The notes beneath the pieces are model-generated. The model saw only the letters and a program-made list of their open reading frames with translations. It did no database searches and had not been told where the DNA came from. From the NCBI RefSeq assembly GCF_013284055.1, contig NZ_CP054143.1:3162001-3226000 (forward strand): a stretch of 64,000 bases of DNA. The letters are read 5' to 3'. Shown piece after piece: positions 29,814-40,110 of this stretch. Every line of letters starts with the position of its first letter. Positions within the stretch are counted from its first letter, which is position 1. The position numbers and the translations under genes are program-made. The DNA comes from Deefgea piscis (GTDB lineage Bacteria > Pseudomonadota > Gammaproteobacteria > Burkholderiales > Chitinibacteraceae).

Positions 29814-30877
29814 AATAGTAAATCATCAATATTTATTTTATTTCCTAGTTGAATTGATTTTCTCGCCTTCTTTCCAATAACCAACTCTAGAAAATTCGGA
29901 GGTAAACCATCGCCAGGACGCCGTAAGCCAATATTTTTTTCATCCAAAATCGTGCCTGCTTGAATATTTTCCAATGCAACAATACTTCGACGAGCTTGAG
30001 TTCTCATTATTAACTCAGCTGCGGAGGGTCGAACAAACTGCTCTCCTTGCATTATGTATGCCGTGTGAATTGATTCAATCCAACATTTTAATTCACTTGG
30101 CTCTTCAGAAAACCAATGATCAGGCCCTACAAAATCATGACTCAATGTGAAATGCTTTTCAAAAATGCAAGCGCCTAAAGTAAGGGCCACTACAGAGGCT
30201 AATACTCCCTGAGTATGATCTGAAAATCCTAGAATTATATTTGGAAATGCATGCTTCAGAGCAATCAATCTACGTGCATTTACATCTTCTGATGGTGTTG
30301 GATATTGAGAAGTACAAACAAGTAGTGCTAATGGGTAGCCAGCAAACCACCCGATAGCATCTAATGCTTGATGAACTTCTGCGATGTCACTCATCCCACA
30401 AGATAGAATTATTGGTTTTTTTGATTCAGCATATTTTCTTAATAATTGTAAATTCGTAAGATCATCTGAACCAATTTTAATAGCAGGCACACCAATATCT
30501 AATAACAACATTAAATCAGAATGATTTTGCGGTGTTGAAAAAAATGTAATTCCAACTTCATCACAGTATTTTTTTATTTCAAGCCATTGAACATCACTAA
30601 ATTCATGTCGTTTAAACATATCGAGCATTGGCTCAGTGATATTTTCTCCTTGTGACTGGTAAGTAAACATTTGATAAGGATCACCACAAAATTCTTCCGC
30701 ACGAAATGTTTGAAATTTAACAGCATCAGCGCCAGCTTCTTTTGCAGCAACAATCATTGCCTTTGCTAAATCTATGTTTCCATTGTGGTTAATACCAACT
30801 TCTGCTATGCAAAATGGAGGACAGTTAGGACCTACTTCGCGCTCTCCAATTTTGATTGTGTTTTTTTCACTTATCAT
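29810..30877 (-). CDS. NeuB/LegI-type nonulosonic acid synthase (copy 1)
   Basis: This 355-residue enzyme condenses a 6-deoxy-hexosamine with phosphoenolpyruvate to give a nine-carbon sugar acid. The NeuB barrel is clear: CIAEVGINHNG (23-33), ADAVKFQTF, FFSTPQ, IKIGSDDLTN, LVCTSQYPTP, GFSDHT and EKHFTL. A C-terminal SAF (antifreeze-like) domain follows, with RRPGDGLPPNFLELVIGKKA (318-337). The NHNG-type motif groups it with NeuB/LegI rather than PseI, which has AELSxNH. A second, different NeuB paralogue is encoded at 32.6-33.7 kb in the same operon. The product could be a legionaminic-, pseudaminic- or sialic-type sugar. Confidence 0.85.
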   Translation of the reverse strand: MISEKNTIKIGEREVGPNCPPFCIAEVGINHNGNIDLAKAMIVAAKEAGADAVKFQTFRAEEFCGDPYQMFTYQSQGENITEPMLDMFKRHEFSDVQWLEIKKYCDEVGITFFSTPQNHSDLMLLLDIGVPAIKIGSDDLTNLQLLRKYAESKKPIILSCGMSDIAEVHQALDAIGWFAGYPLALLVCTSQYPTPSEDVNARRLIALKHAFPNIILGFSDHTQGVLASVVALTLGACIFEKHFTLSHDFVGPDHWFSEEPSELKCWIESIHTAYIMQGEQFVRPSAAELIMRTQARRSIVALENIQAGTILDEKNIGLRRPGDGLPPNFLELVIGKKARKSIQLGNKINIDDLLL

Positions 30878-30879
30878 CT

Positions 30880-31920
30880 TTACCTTTCTTCAATATCAAG
30901 AATTGATCTACAGCATCGCATTGCGCCCAACCCATCGACTAAATTCAATGCCAAATTCGACATTTTCTCAACAATATCGTTGTCAAAGTTTTCTAATGCC
31001 GTGTAATAATCATTGCTTGTTAATTTTGATGCCCACCCTAAAGAATAGACTACGCCATAGATTGATAAATTGTTAATCAACTCTTCTTGATTGCTTGCTA
31101 AAATTGATACGATAGCAGGTATACCTAAACAACAACGCTCCCAGCTATTCGATCCACCAGATCCTATAGCAATATCAGACAAATACATTAACTCACAAAT
31201 ATTACTGACATTACAGTGAAGATTCCATGAGTTTGTAATACACATCTCTTCGATTTTTTTCTTATCTGAATTAGACTCTCCAATTACCACATCAACATCT
31301 ATCGCAACATTAAAATCATTCACCCAATCCTTTAGACCATTTATTGCTTTAAGTGTTTCACCAGCATCATCTCCGCCGCTAAAAAAAACAAAAACTCGAT
31401 TAATATTTTTTTTTGCTACACAACCTTTAATTCTTTCAATTACAAACTCAGGTCTAAGCATTGCAAAACTAGGCCCAAGTAATTTTCTAGCATTTTTAGG
31501 AAGTAGATCTGAGTACAAAAAATCATATGTTAGTCTAAAATTCTGGTCAATTAAGATATGACAATCATGCACCCTATTTGGTAAATCATCAATCACGACT
31601 AATTTACTAACCTGATGCTTAACTTTTGTTTCCCAATCACTCCCAATCAAATAAGAATCGACTATAACAACTTCACAAAAAAGTGCTTCAACTAAGTCAA
31701 CTGTGAATTGAGCATCTTCATTCAAACTGATTGATTCATCTATATAAAATACATCAAAACCTAAACCATCAATCATTCCAGAAGGAAATCCATTCTCTTT
31801 ATTGCAAATAAATACACATTTAACGTCAAAATCAGTAAATTCCTTAGCTAAAGCCATACAGCGAATTAAATGACCTAAACCATTAAAAACCCCAGCATTA
31901 ACTCGAAATATTATATTCAC
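30880..31920 (-). CDS. pseG: PseG-like UDP-sugar hydrolase
   Basis: This 346-residue GT-B-fold protein matches PseG, which removes UDP from the 2,4-diacetamido trideoxy sugar in pseudaminic acid synthesis. Family features are FRVNAG..NGLGHLIRCMALA (residues 5-25, with the catalytic-type His in GLGHLIRC), VIVDSYLIG (near 90-98), KLVVIDDLPNR, and the nucleotide-binding GSGGSNSWERCCLGIPAI (near 252-269). PseG-like hydrolases can also be fused to or replaced by other enzymes, but here all motifs are present. It is two bases downstream of synthase copy 1 in coding order and overlaps the pseF gene by 4 bases. Confidence 0.84.
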   Translation of the reverse strand: MNIIFRVNAGVFNGLGHLIRCMALAKEFTDFDVKCVFICNKENGFPSGMIDGLGFDVFYIDESISLNEDAQFTVDLVEALFCEVVIVDSYLIGSDWETKVKHQVSKLVVIDDLPNRVHDCHILIDQNFRLTYDFLYSDLLPKNARKLLGPSFAMLRPEFVIERIKGCVAKKNINRVFVFFSGGDDAGETLKAINGLKDWVNDFNVAIDVDVVIGESNSDKKKIEEMCITNSWNLHCNVSNICELMYLSDIAIGSGGSNSWERCCLGIPAIVSILASNQEELINNLSIYGVVYSLGWASKLTSNDYYTALENFDNDIVEKMSNLALNLVDGLGAMRCCRSILDIEER

Positions 31921-32609
31921 TTAGAAAAACCTGTATATTTAGCAATTGCCAATGCAAGCTCATAATCTTCATAACTATCTATATCAATAGAACGCATAAA
32001 TGGCATGAAATACCCCTTCATTAAGGGTCCATAAAATTCACTGAATTTTAAAAAAGCGTTCACATTAACTGCGTATGTGCTACCATTTCCAGCGTATATC
32101 TCACCCATACTTTTGGCCTGACTTTGAACAATTTCAGGCCATACTGGCACCAAATATCCATCTATATTTTTATTTAATGCTTGATGTGGATAATGACTAA
32201 AATTTGTTATTGCAACTGAAAAGTCACATTTTCCTACTTCTAACAGTGACATAGTTTCTACTATATCTTTTGCTGTTCTCATTGGCGCCGTCGCATAACA
32301 ACAACATAGCGCGTCATACTCATGTCCAGCACTGGCCTCTCGAGATAAATAATCTAAACATACCTCAGCTACCGTGGCAGTATCAGATGAAAGATAAGCA
32401 GCTCGCATATCAACCACTGCCCCAGCTCGATATGCAATATCCGCGATTTCACAATCCTCAGTAGAAACAACCACCTTCTGAAATAATTGAGTTGATAATG
32501 CCGCTTCAACTGTATGTACCAACATTGGTTTACCACAAAAATCAATAATGTTTTTTCTGTGCAACCTTTTTGATCCGCCTCTTGCAGGAATTACCGCAAT
32601 ATTTTTCAT
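31917..32609 (-). CDS. pseF: PseF-like CMP-sugar cytidylyltransferase
   Basis: This 230-residue enzyme activates the nine-carbon sugar acid with CTP. The nucleotide loop AVIPARGGSKRLHRKN (residues 5-20), DFCGKPMLVHTVEAAL and CCCYATAPMRTAKDI are those of the NeuA/PseF/LegF family. The overall form is closest to PseF (short, no extra domain). It lies between the two synthase genes, so it may activate the products of either. Five bases separate it from the second synthase gene upstream. Confidence 0.86.
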   Translation of the reverse strand: MKNIAVIPARGGSKRLHRKNIIDFCGKPMLVHTVEAALSTQLFQKVVVSTEDCEIADIAYRAGAVVDMRAAYLSSDTATVAEVCLDYLSREASAGHEYDALCCCYATAPMRTAKDIVETMSLLEVGKCDFSVAITNFSHYPHQALNKNIDGYLVPVWPEIVQSQAKSMGEIYAGNGSTYAVNVNAFLKFSEFYGPLMKGYFMPFMRSIDIDSYEDYELALAIAKYTGFSK

Positions 32610-32614
32610 AGGAT

Positions 32615-33682
32615 TTAATCTTCCAAATCTGAATAATTTATTGCATGTTCTGCATGTAAATTTTTATTCAATCGCATGTGTTTTATTTTTTCGAATACGT
32701 CAGGCGAGATACCAAAACCAGGGCGTCTAAACTCAACTGCTACATCACAGAGGCGCTGACCCATTTCTGCTGATTCTTTAATATATACCGAACGTCTAAC
32801 ACTTAGCCTTCGCGTTAACTCCTCTTTATGTAAAATTCTTCTTTTAGTACCCAAAGCAGTTTCAACATCGCGAATAGTCTGAATAAAAGAATTCATTTCA
32901 AATGGTTCAAGTGAAAACACATGTTCAACACTACGCTGCATTCTATTTTCTGTTATTGTCTTCTCTAGCAAATTTACCCCCAATGCAAGCGCGGCAATGT
33001 CCATATCACACCCAGGGGTATGGTCTGAAAATGCGACAGGGTATGTAAACATTTGCTTTAAAGTTTTAATAATATTTAGGTTTATACTAGATAATCTTGC
33101 TGGATAACCAGATGGGCACTGATGAATGATAATATTTTCATTTCCTTCTGACCTTATGACATCTACAGCAGCTTCTACTTCACCTAAAGATGCACTTCCA
33201 GTATCAATTTGAATACACATCCCTGTTTTTGAAGCTTTTCTAATCAATGGAAAATGATTAATATCAGCTGAAGCAATTTTAATAGAATCACAACCAAGTT
33301 CTTCTAATAGTGCTATATCTTCATCGAATGATACGGTTGAAAAAAAAGCCAGCCCCAGATCATCACAATATTTTTTTAGCACTCGCCATTCATTATTAGT
33401 CAAGCATCGTCTGCATAAAAGTTCATAAAGTGATTCTTCTATTGTTTCTAATTTTCCAGTTTCTCGATCCACCAGAACATCATATGAAAATGTCTGTTTT
33501 TTATCTGCACATAATCGATCAGGATCAAAAATTTGAAATTTAACGGCATCAGCACCTGATTCTGCCGCATACTTAACTAAACGTTTCGCCGACTCAAGCC
33601 CATCATGTGTTGGACCAGCTTCAAATGTTATAAAACACGGTTCACCATCACCTACTTTTCTTTTCCCTATATATACTGACAT
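32615..33682 (-). CDS. NeuB family synthase (copy 2, divergent)
   Basis: This 355-residue NeuB-family protein has a different active-site start from copy 1: TFEAGPTHDG (19-28) in place of AEVGINHNG. The barrel features ADAVKFQIFDPDRLC, FFSTVSFDEDI, IKIASADINHFPLI, CPSGYPA, FSDHTPG and EKTITENR follow, then a SAF domain (RRPGFGISPDVFEKIKHMRL). It also carries an inserted region with DRETGKLETIEESL (~72-85). Similar second synthases occur in some flagellar and O-antigen clusters, but I cannot name the sugar. It sits between pseC and pseF, where pseI would be expected, so it may fill that role. Confidence 0.8.
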   Translation of the reverse strand: MSVYIGKRKVGDGEPCFITFEAGPTHDGLESAKRLVKYAAESGADAVKFQIFDPDRLCADKKQTFSYDVLVDRETGKLETIEESLYELLCRRCLTNNEWRVLKKYCDDLGLAFFSTVSFDEDIALLEELGCDSIKIASADINHFPLIRKASKTGMCIQIDTGSASLGEVEAAVDVIRSEGNENIIIHQCPSGYPARLSSINLNIIKTLKQMFTYPVAFSDHTPGCDMDIAALALGVNLLEKTITENRMQRSVEHVFSLEPFEMNSFIQTIRDVETALGTKRRILHKEELTRRLSVRRSVYIKESAEMGQRLCDVAVEFRRPGFGISPDVFEKIKHMRLNKNLHAEHAINYSDLED

Positions 33683-33693
33683 TTAGCAATCTC

Positions 33694-34851
33694 CTAATTA
33701 ACTAGTGCATTTGATAGACTATGGATAACATAATTAAAATCTTGATCATTTAATGATGGAAAAATTGGCAATGACAAAACCCGGTGGTAATATTTTTCTG
33801 CAACAGGGCAGTGTCCAATATTAAAGCCTAATTTTAGATAATACGGCTGTAAATACACTGGAATATAGTGAACATTTACTCCAATACCAGCACTACGTAA
33901 TTGCTCATATATTAATTTTCTTTTTGTCTCATCCACTTGAATAACAAATAAATGCCAAGCAGACTCTTGATCTGCATCTGCACGCATCAAATCAACATTT
34001 AGATTTGCCAACTCCACACGATAACGAATAGCCAACGCACGTCGTTTAGCAACAAATTCATTGATTCTTAAAAGTTGAGAGCAACCTAATGCTGCTTGTA
34101 TATCCGTCATTCGATAATTAAATCCAAGCTCAAGCTGCTGATAATACCAACCACCATCTGAAACATGAGTCATGTCTGTTTGTGCGCGAGTAATCCCATG
34201 GCTACGTAACCGTATCAATTTTCTGTATAACGCTTCGTCATTTGTGGTAATAGCACCGCCTTCACCTGTAGTAATAATTTTGACGGGATGAAAACTAAAT
34301 ATTGTAGCTTTGCTATATTTGCATAAACCTACTGCATGTCCTTGATATGTCGCGCCAATTGCATGAGCAGCATCTTCTAATATAAAAAACCCATATTTTT
34401 CTGCCAAAAAACTCAATGCTTGCATATCACAACTACGCCCAGAATAATGCACTGGTATTATTATTTTTGGTAAACAATTATTTTTTTCGGCTGATTCCAA
34501 TTTTTTTTTCAACGAATCAATACAGAGATTACCAGTGTCTATCTCTATATCTATAAAATCGATATTTGCACCACAGTATCTAGCACAATTTGCACTGGCA
34601 ACAAAAGTATTTGGGCTAGTCCAAACATAATCACCAACACCTACACCTAATCCCAAACAAGCCAAATGTAACCCGGCCGTAGCACTTGACAGTGCAACAG
34701 CAAAGCGCGCACCTGTTTGATCACAAATAGCTTGCTCAAAAACTTCAATTGCTGGACCTTGTGTCAAAAAATCTGATCGCAAAACTTCAATAACCGCATC
34801 TATATCAGACTTGTTTATATCTTGTCGTCCATAAGGGATATATTCGATCAT
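33694..34851 (-). CDS. pseC: PseC-like PLP aminotransferase
   Basis: This 385-residue fold-type I aminotransferase of the DegT/DnrJ/EryC1 family converts the 4-keto sugar made by PseB to the 4-amino sugar. The start IPYGRQDINKSDIDAVIEVL, FLTQGP, ATAGLHLA, TSPNTFVASANCARYCGA and the lysine motif (SFHPVKIITTGEGGAI, near 193-208, Lys198-199 region) agree with PseC. Its start overlaps the stop of pseB by 4 bases, as in many pseudaminic acid operons. Confidence 0.88.
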   Translation of the reverse strand: MIEYIPYGRQDINKSDIDAVIEVLRSDFLTQGPAIEVFEQAICDQTGARFAVALSSATAGLHLACLGLGVGVGDYVWTSPNTFVASANCARYCGANIDFIDIEIDTGNLCIDSLKKKLESAEKNNCLPKIIIPVHYSGRSCDMQALSFLAEKYGFFILEDAAHAIGATYQGHAVGLCKYSKATIFSFHPVKIITTGEGGAITTNDEALYRKLIRLRSHGITRAQTDMTHVSDGGWYYQQLELGFNYRMTDIQAALGCSQLLRINEFVAKRRALAIRYRVELANLNVDLMRADADQESAWHLFVIQVDETKRKLIYEQLRSAGIGVNVHYIPVYLQPYYLKLGFNIGHCPVAEKYYHRVLSLPIFPSLNDQDFNYVIHSLSNALVN

Positions 34852-35843
34852 TTTATTTGTCGATCCAAATCACGTAATTGCTCTATAGTTAAAAATGAAG
34901 CATTCGTATCTGATGTATACTTAAAACCATGGATAGCAGGCTGACCAACCTCACCCATTCCATTTTTCAGATAATCGCCTTGAACGATAAATTGAATTGA
35001 TGGTGTTATCACATAGTGATCATCAAATTCAATCGTATGTAAACTATCATCTCTGGAAATCATCATTTCATGCAATTTTTCACCAGGACGGATACCAATA
35101 ATACTATTACGTAAATTTGGCGCCATTGCACTTACCAAATCGACAATCCGCACTGATGGAATTTTTGGAACAAATAGCTCACCACCATACATACGTTCAA
35201 ATCCTTTAAATACAAAATCAACACCTTGATCTAAAGTAATCCAAAACCGAGTCATTAATACATCTGTTACTGGTAATTCTTTAGCGCCCTCCGCAATCAA
35301 TTTACGAAAAAATGGAACGACTGAACCACGCGAGCCAACAACATTTCCATAACGCACAACTGAAAATCGAGTGGGGTGATTTCCTGTTACATTATTAGCC
35401 GCTACAAAAAGTTTGTCGGATAATAACTTAGTAGCTCCATATAGATTTACAGGGCTTGACGCTTTATCGGTGGATAAAGCAATTACTTTTTGCACTCCAT
35501 TTTCTATGGCTGCATTAATAACATTTTCTGCGCCATTTACATTCGTGCGTATACATTCTGTTGGGTTATATTCTGCGGCTGGAACTTGTTTGAGTGCTGC
35601 AGCATGAATTACGAAGTCTACCCCACGCATTGCCTGTTTTAGCCGCTCTGCATCACGAACATCGCCAAGAAAATAGCGCATGCACGGCGCGTTTAATTCT
35701 TGTTGCATTTCAAATTGTTTCAATTCATCACGTGAAAAAACCACTACGCGAGCAGGCCGGTAATTTGTAAGTAATGTCCGAATAAATTGCTTGCCAAATG
35801 AACCAGTACCACCAGTAATTAGAATCGATTTATTATTAAACAT
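34848..35843 (-). CDS. pseB: PseB-like UDP-GlcNAc 4,6-dehydratase (inverting)
   Basis: This 331-residue short-chain dehydrogenase/reductase catalyses the first step of pseudaminic acid synthesis from UDP-GlcNAc. The NAD(P) loop ITGGTGSFGKQF (8-19) and FSRDELKQFEMQ are typical of PseB/FlaA1, and ALSTDKASSPVNLYGATKLLSDKL contains the family's active-site region. I chose ATG 35843, with GAGG seven bases before it, rather than an upstream in-frame codon. It is the first gene of the sugar operon. A possible -35 element (TTGGCA) lies upstream, but no convincing -10 was found. Confidence 0.88.
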   Translation of the reverse strand: MFNNKSILITGGTGSFGKQFIRTLLTNYRPARVVVFSRDELKQFEMQQELNAPCMRYFLGDVRDAERLKQAMRGVDFVIHAAALKQVPAAEYNPTECIRTNVNGAENVINAAIENGVQKVIALSTDKASSPVNLYGATKLLSDKLFVAANNVTGNHPTRFSVVRYGNVVGSRGSVVPFFRKLIAEGAKELPVTDVLMTRFWITLDQGVDFVFKGFERMYGGELFVPKIPSVRIVDLVSAMAPNLRNSIIGIRPGEKLHEMMISRDDSLHTIEFDDHYVITPSIQFIVQGDYLKNGMGEVGQPAIHGFKYTSDTNASFLTIEQLRDLDRQIK

Positions 35844-35947
35844 GAGTACCTCATTTAACCTATAAATAGCGACATGCATAGCATTGTGCCAATTAAATCA
35901 GCACTTGCATCGCTACCAGTAAAAACTTAGTCCATCTTATTAAATAA

Positions 35948-35978
35948 AAAAGGGCACTACCAGAAGTAGCGCCCTTTT
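35948..35978 (-). terminator. galU terminator
   Basis: AAAAGGGCACTAC and GTAGCGCCCTTTT form a stem with one mismatch; on the minus strand it is followed by TTTTTTATTT. It lies 20 bases after the galU stop and separates galU from the pseB operon. Confidence 0.85.
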
Positions 35979-35998
35979 GTTTCATTCATTACTCACAT

Positions 35999-36874
35999 TT
36001 ACTTTGCTTGGCAAAAGTCTTTCAAATACGCCGTAAATTCTTCACCTACTTCGTGGTGTTTCATCCCCAATTCAACCGTCGCTTTTAAAAAGCCGATTTT
36101 ACTGCCGCAGTCGTAGCGGGTGCCTTCGAGTTTGTGGGCGAGGATGTGTTGCTCTTGCATTAAGGCAAAAATGCCGTCAGTAAGTTGGATCTCGCCACCT
36201 TTGCCCGGCTGCACGTGTTGCAAGTGATGGAAAATCCGCGGGGTAAGGATATATCGACCAACAACGGCCAAATTTGAGGGTGCTTCTTCCGGTTTTGGTT
36301 TTTCAACGATATTGCCAATGCGCAAACGGCCAGCGTGCTCAGACACTTCAACAATGCCGTAGCTACCGGTTTCTTCCATTGCCACTTTTTCCACCCCGAG
36401 CACCGAGCAATGCGTGTCGTCAAATACGTCGACCATGCGTTTCATTTCAGACACGCCATTGCCGTCGATTAAATCGTCCGCCAAAATCACCGCAAATGGC
36501 TCATCACCCACCACTGGCTTCGCGCACAATACCGCGTGCCCCAAACCCAAGGCTTCGGGCTGACGAATATAAATACACGTTACCGATTTAGGAATAATTC
36601 CGCGCAAAATCTCGAGCAATTTGGTTTTTTGTTTGGCTTCTAAATCCGCCTCTAACTCACCGGCTTTATCAAAGTGATCTTCAATACTGCGTTTATGCCG
36701 ACCGGTGATAAAAATCATTTCGGTAATGCCCGCAGCCAATGCCTCTTCAACCGCGTATTGAATCAACGGCTTATCGACGATCGACATCATTTCTTTGGGG
36801 CTGGCCTTGGTGGCTGGCAAGAAACGCGTCCCCATGCCAGCGACAGGGAACACGGCTTTGCGGATTTTTTGCAT
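35999..36874 (-). CDS. galU: UTP-glucose-1-phosphate uridylyltransferase GalU
   Basis: This 291-residue enzyme makes UDP-glucose from UTP and glucose-1-phosphate for surface polysaccharides. The start [20 protein letters not shown] and the motif [21 protein letters not shown] are diagnostic; the EKP motif ([11 protein letters not shown]) and [10 protein letters not shown] are present. The ATG at 36874 is preceded by AAGGAAG six bases away and gives the family's normal N-terminus. The reading frame stays open upstream for 67 more codons, which encode a Cro-like helix-turn-helix (36875-37075). Two products are therefore possible: GalU alone from this internal start, or a 358-residue fusion. Confidence 0.92.
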   Translation of the reverse strand: MQKIRKAVFPVAGMGTRFLPATKASPKEMMSIVDKPLIQYAVEEALAAGITEMIFITGRHKRSIEDHFDKAGELEADLEAKQKTKLLEILRGIIPKSVTCIYIRQPEALGLGHAVLCAKPVVGDEPFAVILADDLIDGNGVSEMKRMVDVFDDTHCSVLGVEKVAMEETGSYGIVEVSEHAGRLRIGNIVEKPKPEEAPSNLAVVGRYILTPRIFHHLQHVQPGKGGEIQLTDGIFALMQEQHILAHKLEGTRYDCGSKIGFLKATVELGMKHHEVGEEFTAYLKDFCQAK

Positions 36875-37075
36875 GGAACTTCCTTGTTGAACAGGTGGCG
36901 CGATCAAGCCTAGGCGCAAAGCAGCGCCCATCACTTGATCGGATTGTTTTTGATTGAGTTCATCCGGCCACTGCGAAACCGCAGAACGCCCCAAGCCCAA
37001 AGCTTCGGCGAGACGGGTTTGCGAACCAAATAATTGTAGAGCTTCAGACTTACGCATGGCGTTATGTTTAATCAT
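36875..37075 (-). other. in-frame Cro-like helix-turn-helix extension of galU
   Basis: These 67 codons precede galU in frame with no stop codon. From the ATG at 37057 they read [23 protein letters not shown], then [20 protein letters not shown]. The pattern EAL-x2-FGS-x-T-x-LA-x-ALG-x3-AVSQW is that of small Cro/DicC-type phage-like repressors. A short linker ([11 protein letters not shown]) connects to GalU. No good ribosome site is visible for either upstream ATG (37075, 37057). If translated from there, the product is a DNA-binding/GalU fusion. If not, the stretch is a relic. The operator-like palindromes around the start favour function. Confidence 0.7.
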
Positions 37076-37082
37076 TTAAACA
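37065..37082. promoter_or_regulatory. palindrome TGTTTA-N6-TAAACA, site 1
   Basis: TGTTTAATCATTTAAACA is an 18-bp palindrome overlapping the first possible ATG of the HTH-GalU frame. A second site with the same half-sites and spacing lies 49 bp further upstream. This is the expected layout for autoregulation by a Cro-like protein. Confidence 0.6.
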
Positions 37083-37444
37083 GCAAAGTCAATACTTACA
37101 TCGACTTAAAATTTGTTTATTTTTTTAAACAAAATGTACATGCCGCTGGCTTGGTGCTGTATTTGCCGTCGAACAATGTGCCACAGCCAATATTCGCCCA
37201 AAACTCAAACACCAAAACAAAACCGGCACGGAAAATAAAGCGACAAACTCAGCAAGGTCACCATATAAGGCAATTTGCGTGCACTTGCTCAAGTCACAAC
37301 TGCGCGAGCCGAATGATTCAAGCCGACATACGCTTGCTTTTACTGGCAAACCATAAGCCCACAAGCCGCCCACATATCCAATAGGTATACGAGCGCAAGC
37401 TTGATCAAAAAAAGCGCTGCAAGCAGATACCCCACAGCTCTACC
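37076..37444. other. intergenic region between ligA and galU
   Basis: About 370 bases between the ligA stop and the first possible HTH-GalU start. The galU-proximal 60 bases are A+T-rich and hold both palindromes and a TTGACT that could be a -35 box (37092-37087). In the rest, open frames of up to ~105 codons have no coding character, and I see no RNA gene or clear ligA terminator. Confidence 0.5.
37114..37131. promoter_or_regulatory. palindrome TGTTTA-N6-TAAACA, site 2
   Basis: The same half-sites as site 1, with six T residues as spacer; the symmetry extends one base outward on each side beyond the half-sites (TTGTTTA...TAAACAA). It lies upstream of the putative galU promoter. Confidence 0.6.
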
Positions 37445-39862
<2,418 letters not shown>

Positions 39863-39892
39863 TCAATTTCCAAATAAGGGGCTTCAATAGCA

Positions 39893-39918
39893 AACGCCGC
39901 TTCAGCCGAAGCGGCGTT
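39893..39918 (-). terminator. hairpin between zipA and ligA
   Basis: AACGCCGCTTC and GAAGCGGCGTT form a perfect 11-bp stem with a 4-base loop. A short TTT follows on the minus strand. It lies in the zipA-ligA gap, 33 bases before the ligA start. Confidence 0.65.
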
Positions 39919-39976
39919 ATTCACTCTATACCGAATAAATCGGCAAGGCCAACAGCGTGGCCCATCTTAACCATCT

Positions 39977-40110
39977 AGGGTCTGTTGACGCTTGGTTTGC
40001 CGCCGCGCTGGAGCGATTTTCGCAGCGAATCAAGGCGTAGTAAGCGATACACAGCATTCTATGTGAGCTTGCTACAACGTAGAGTCACCGCGAAAAGCGC
40101 CCAGTCCCTA
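39977..40110. repeat. short intergenic element related to the 46.7-kb repeat
   Basis: This ~134-bp segment begins AGGGTCTGTTGACGCTTGGTTTG, differing at few positions from the end of the 46679-46961 element. It contains a shared ATTCTATG core and ends with CGCGAAAAGCGCCCAGTCCCT, whose complement also occurs inside the larger element. Its last bases provide the TAG stop codon of zipA. The arms CTGGAGCGATTTTCGC and GCGAAAAGCGCCCAG can pair, so it may fold. Confidence 0.6.

Noticed and set aside
35875-35892. Possible sigma-54 promoter (TGGCAC...ATGCA) upstream of pseB
   Set aside because: GG and GC elements are separated by eleven bases instead of ten and the -12 element is imperfect, so the spacing rule is broken.
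37125-37373. 82-codon minus-strand frame between ligA and galU
   Set aside because: It starts in unrelated sequence, runs into the palindrome region and has no ribosome site or coding character.
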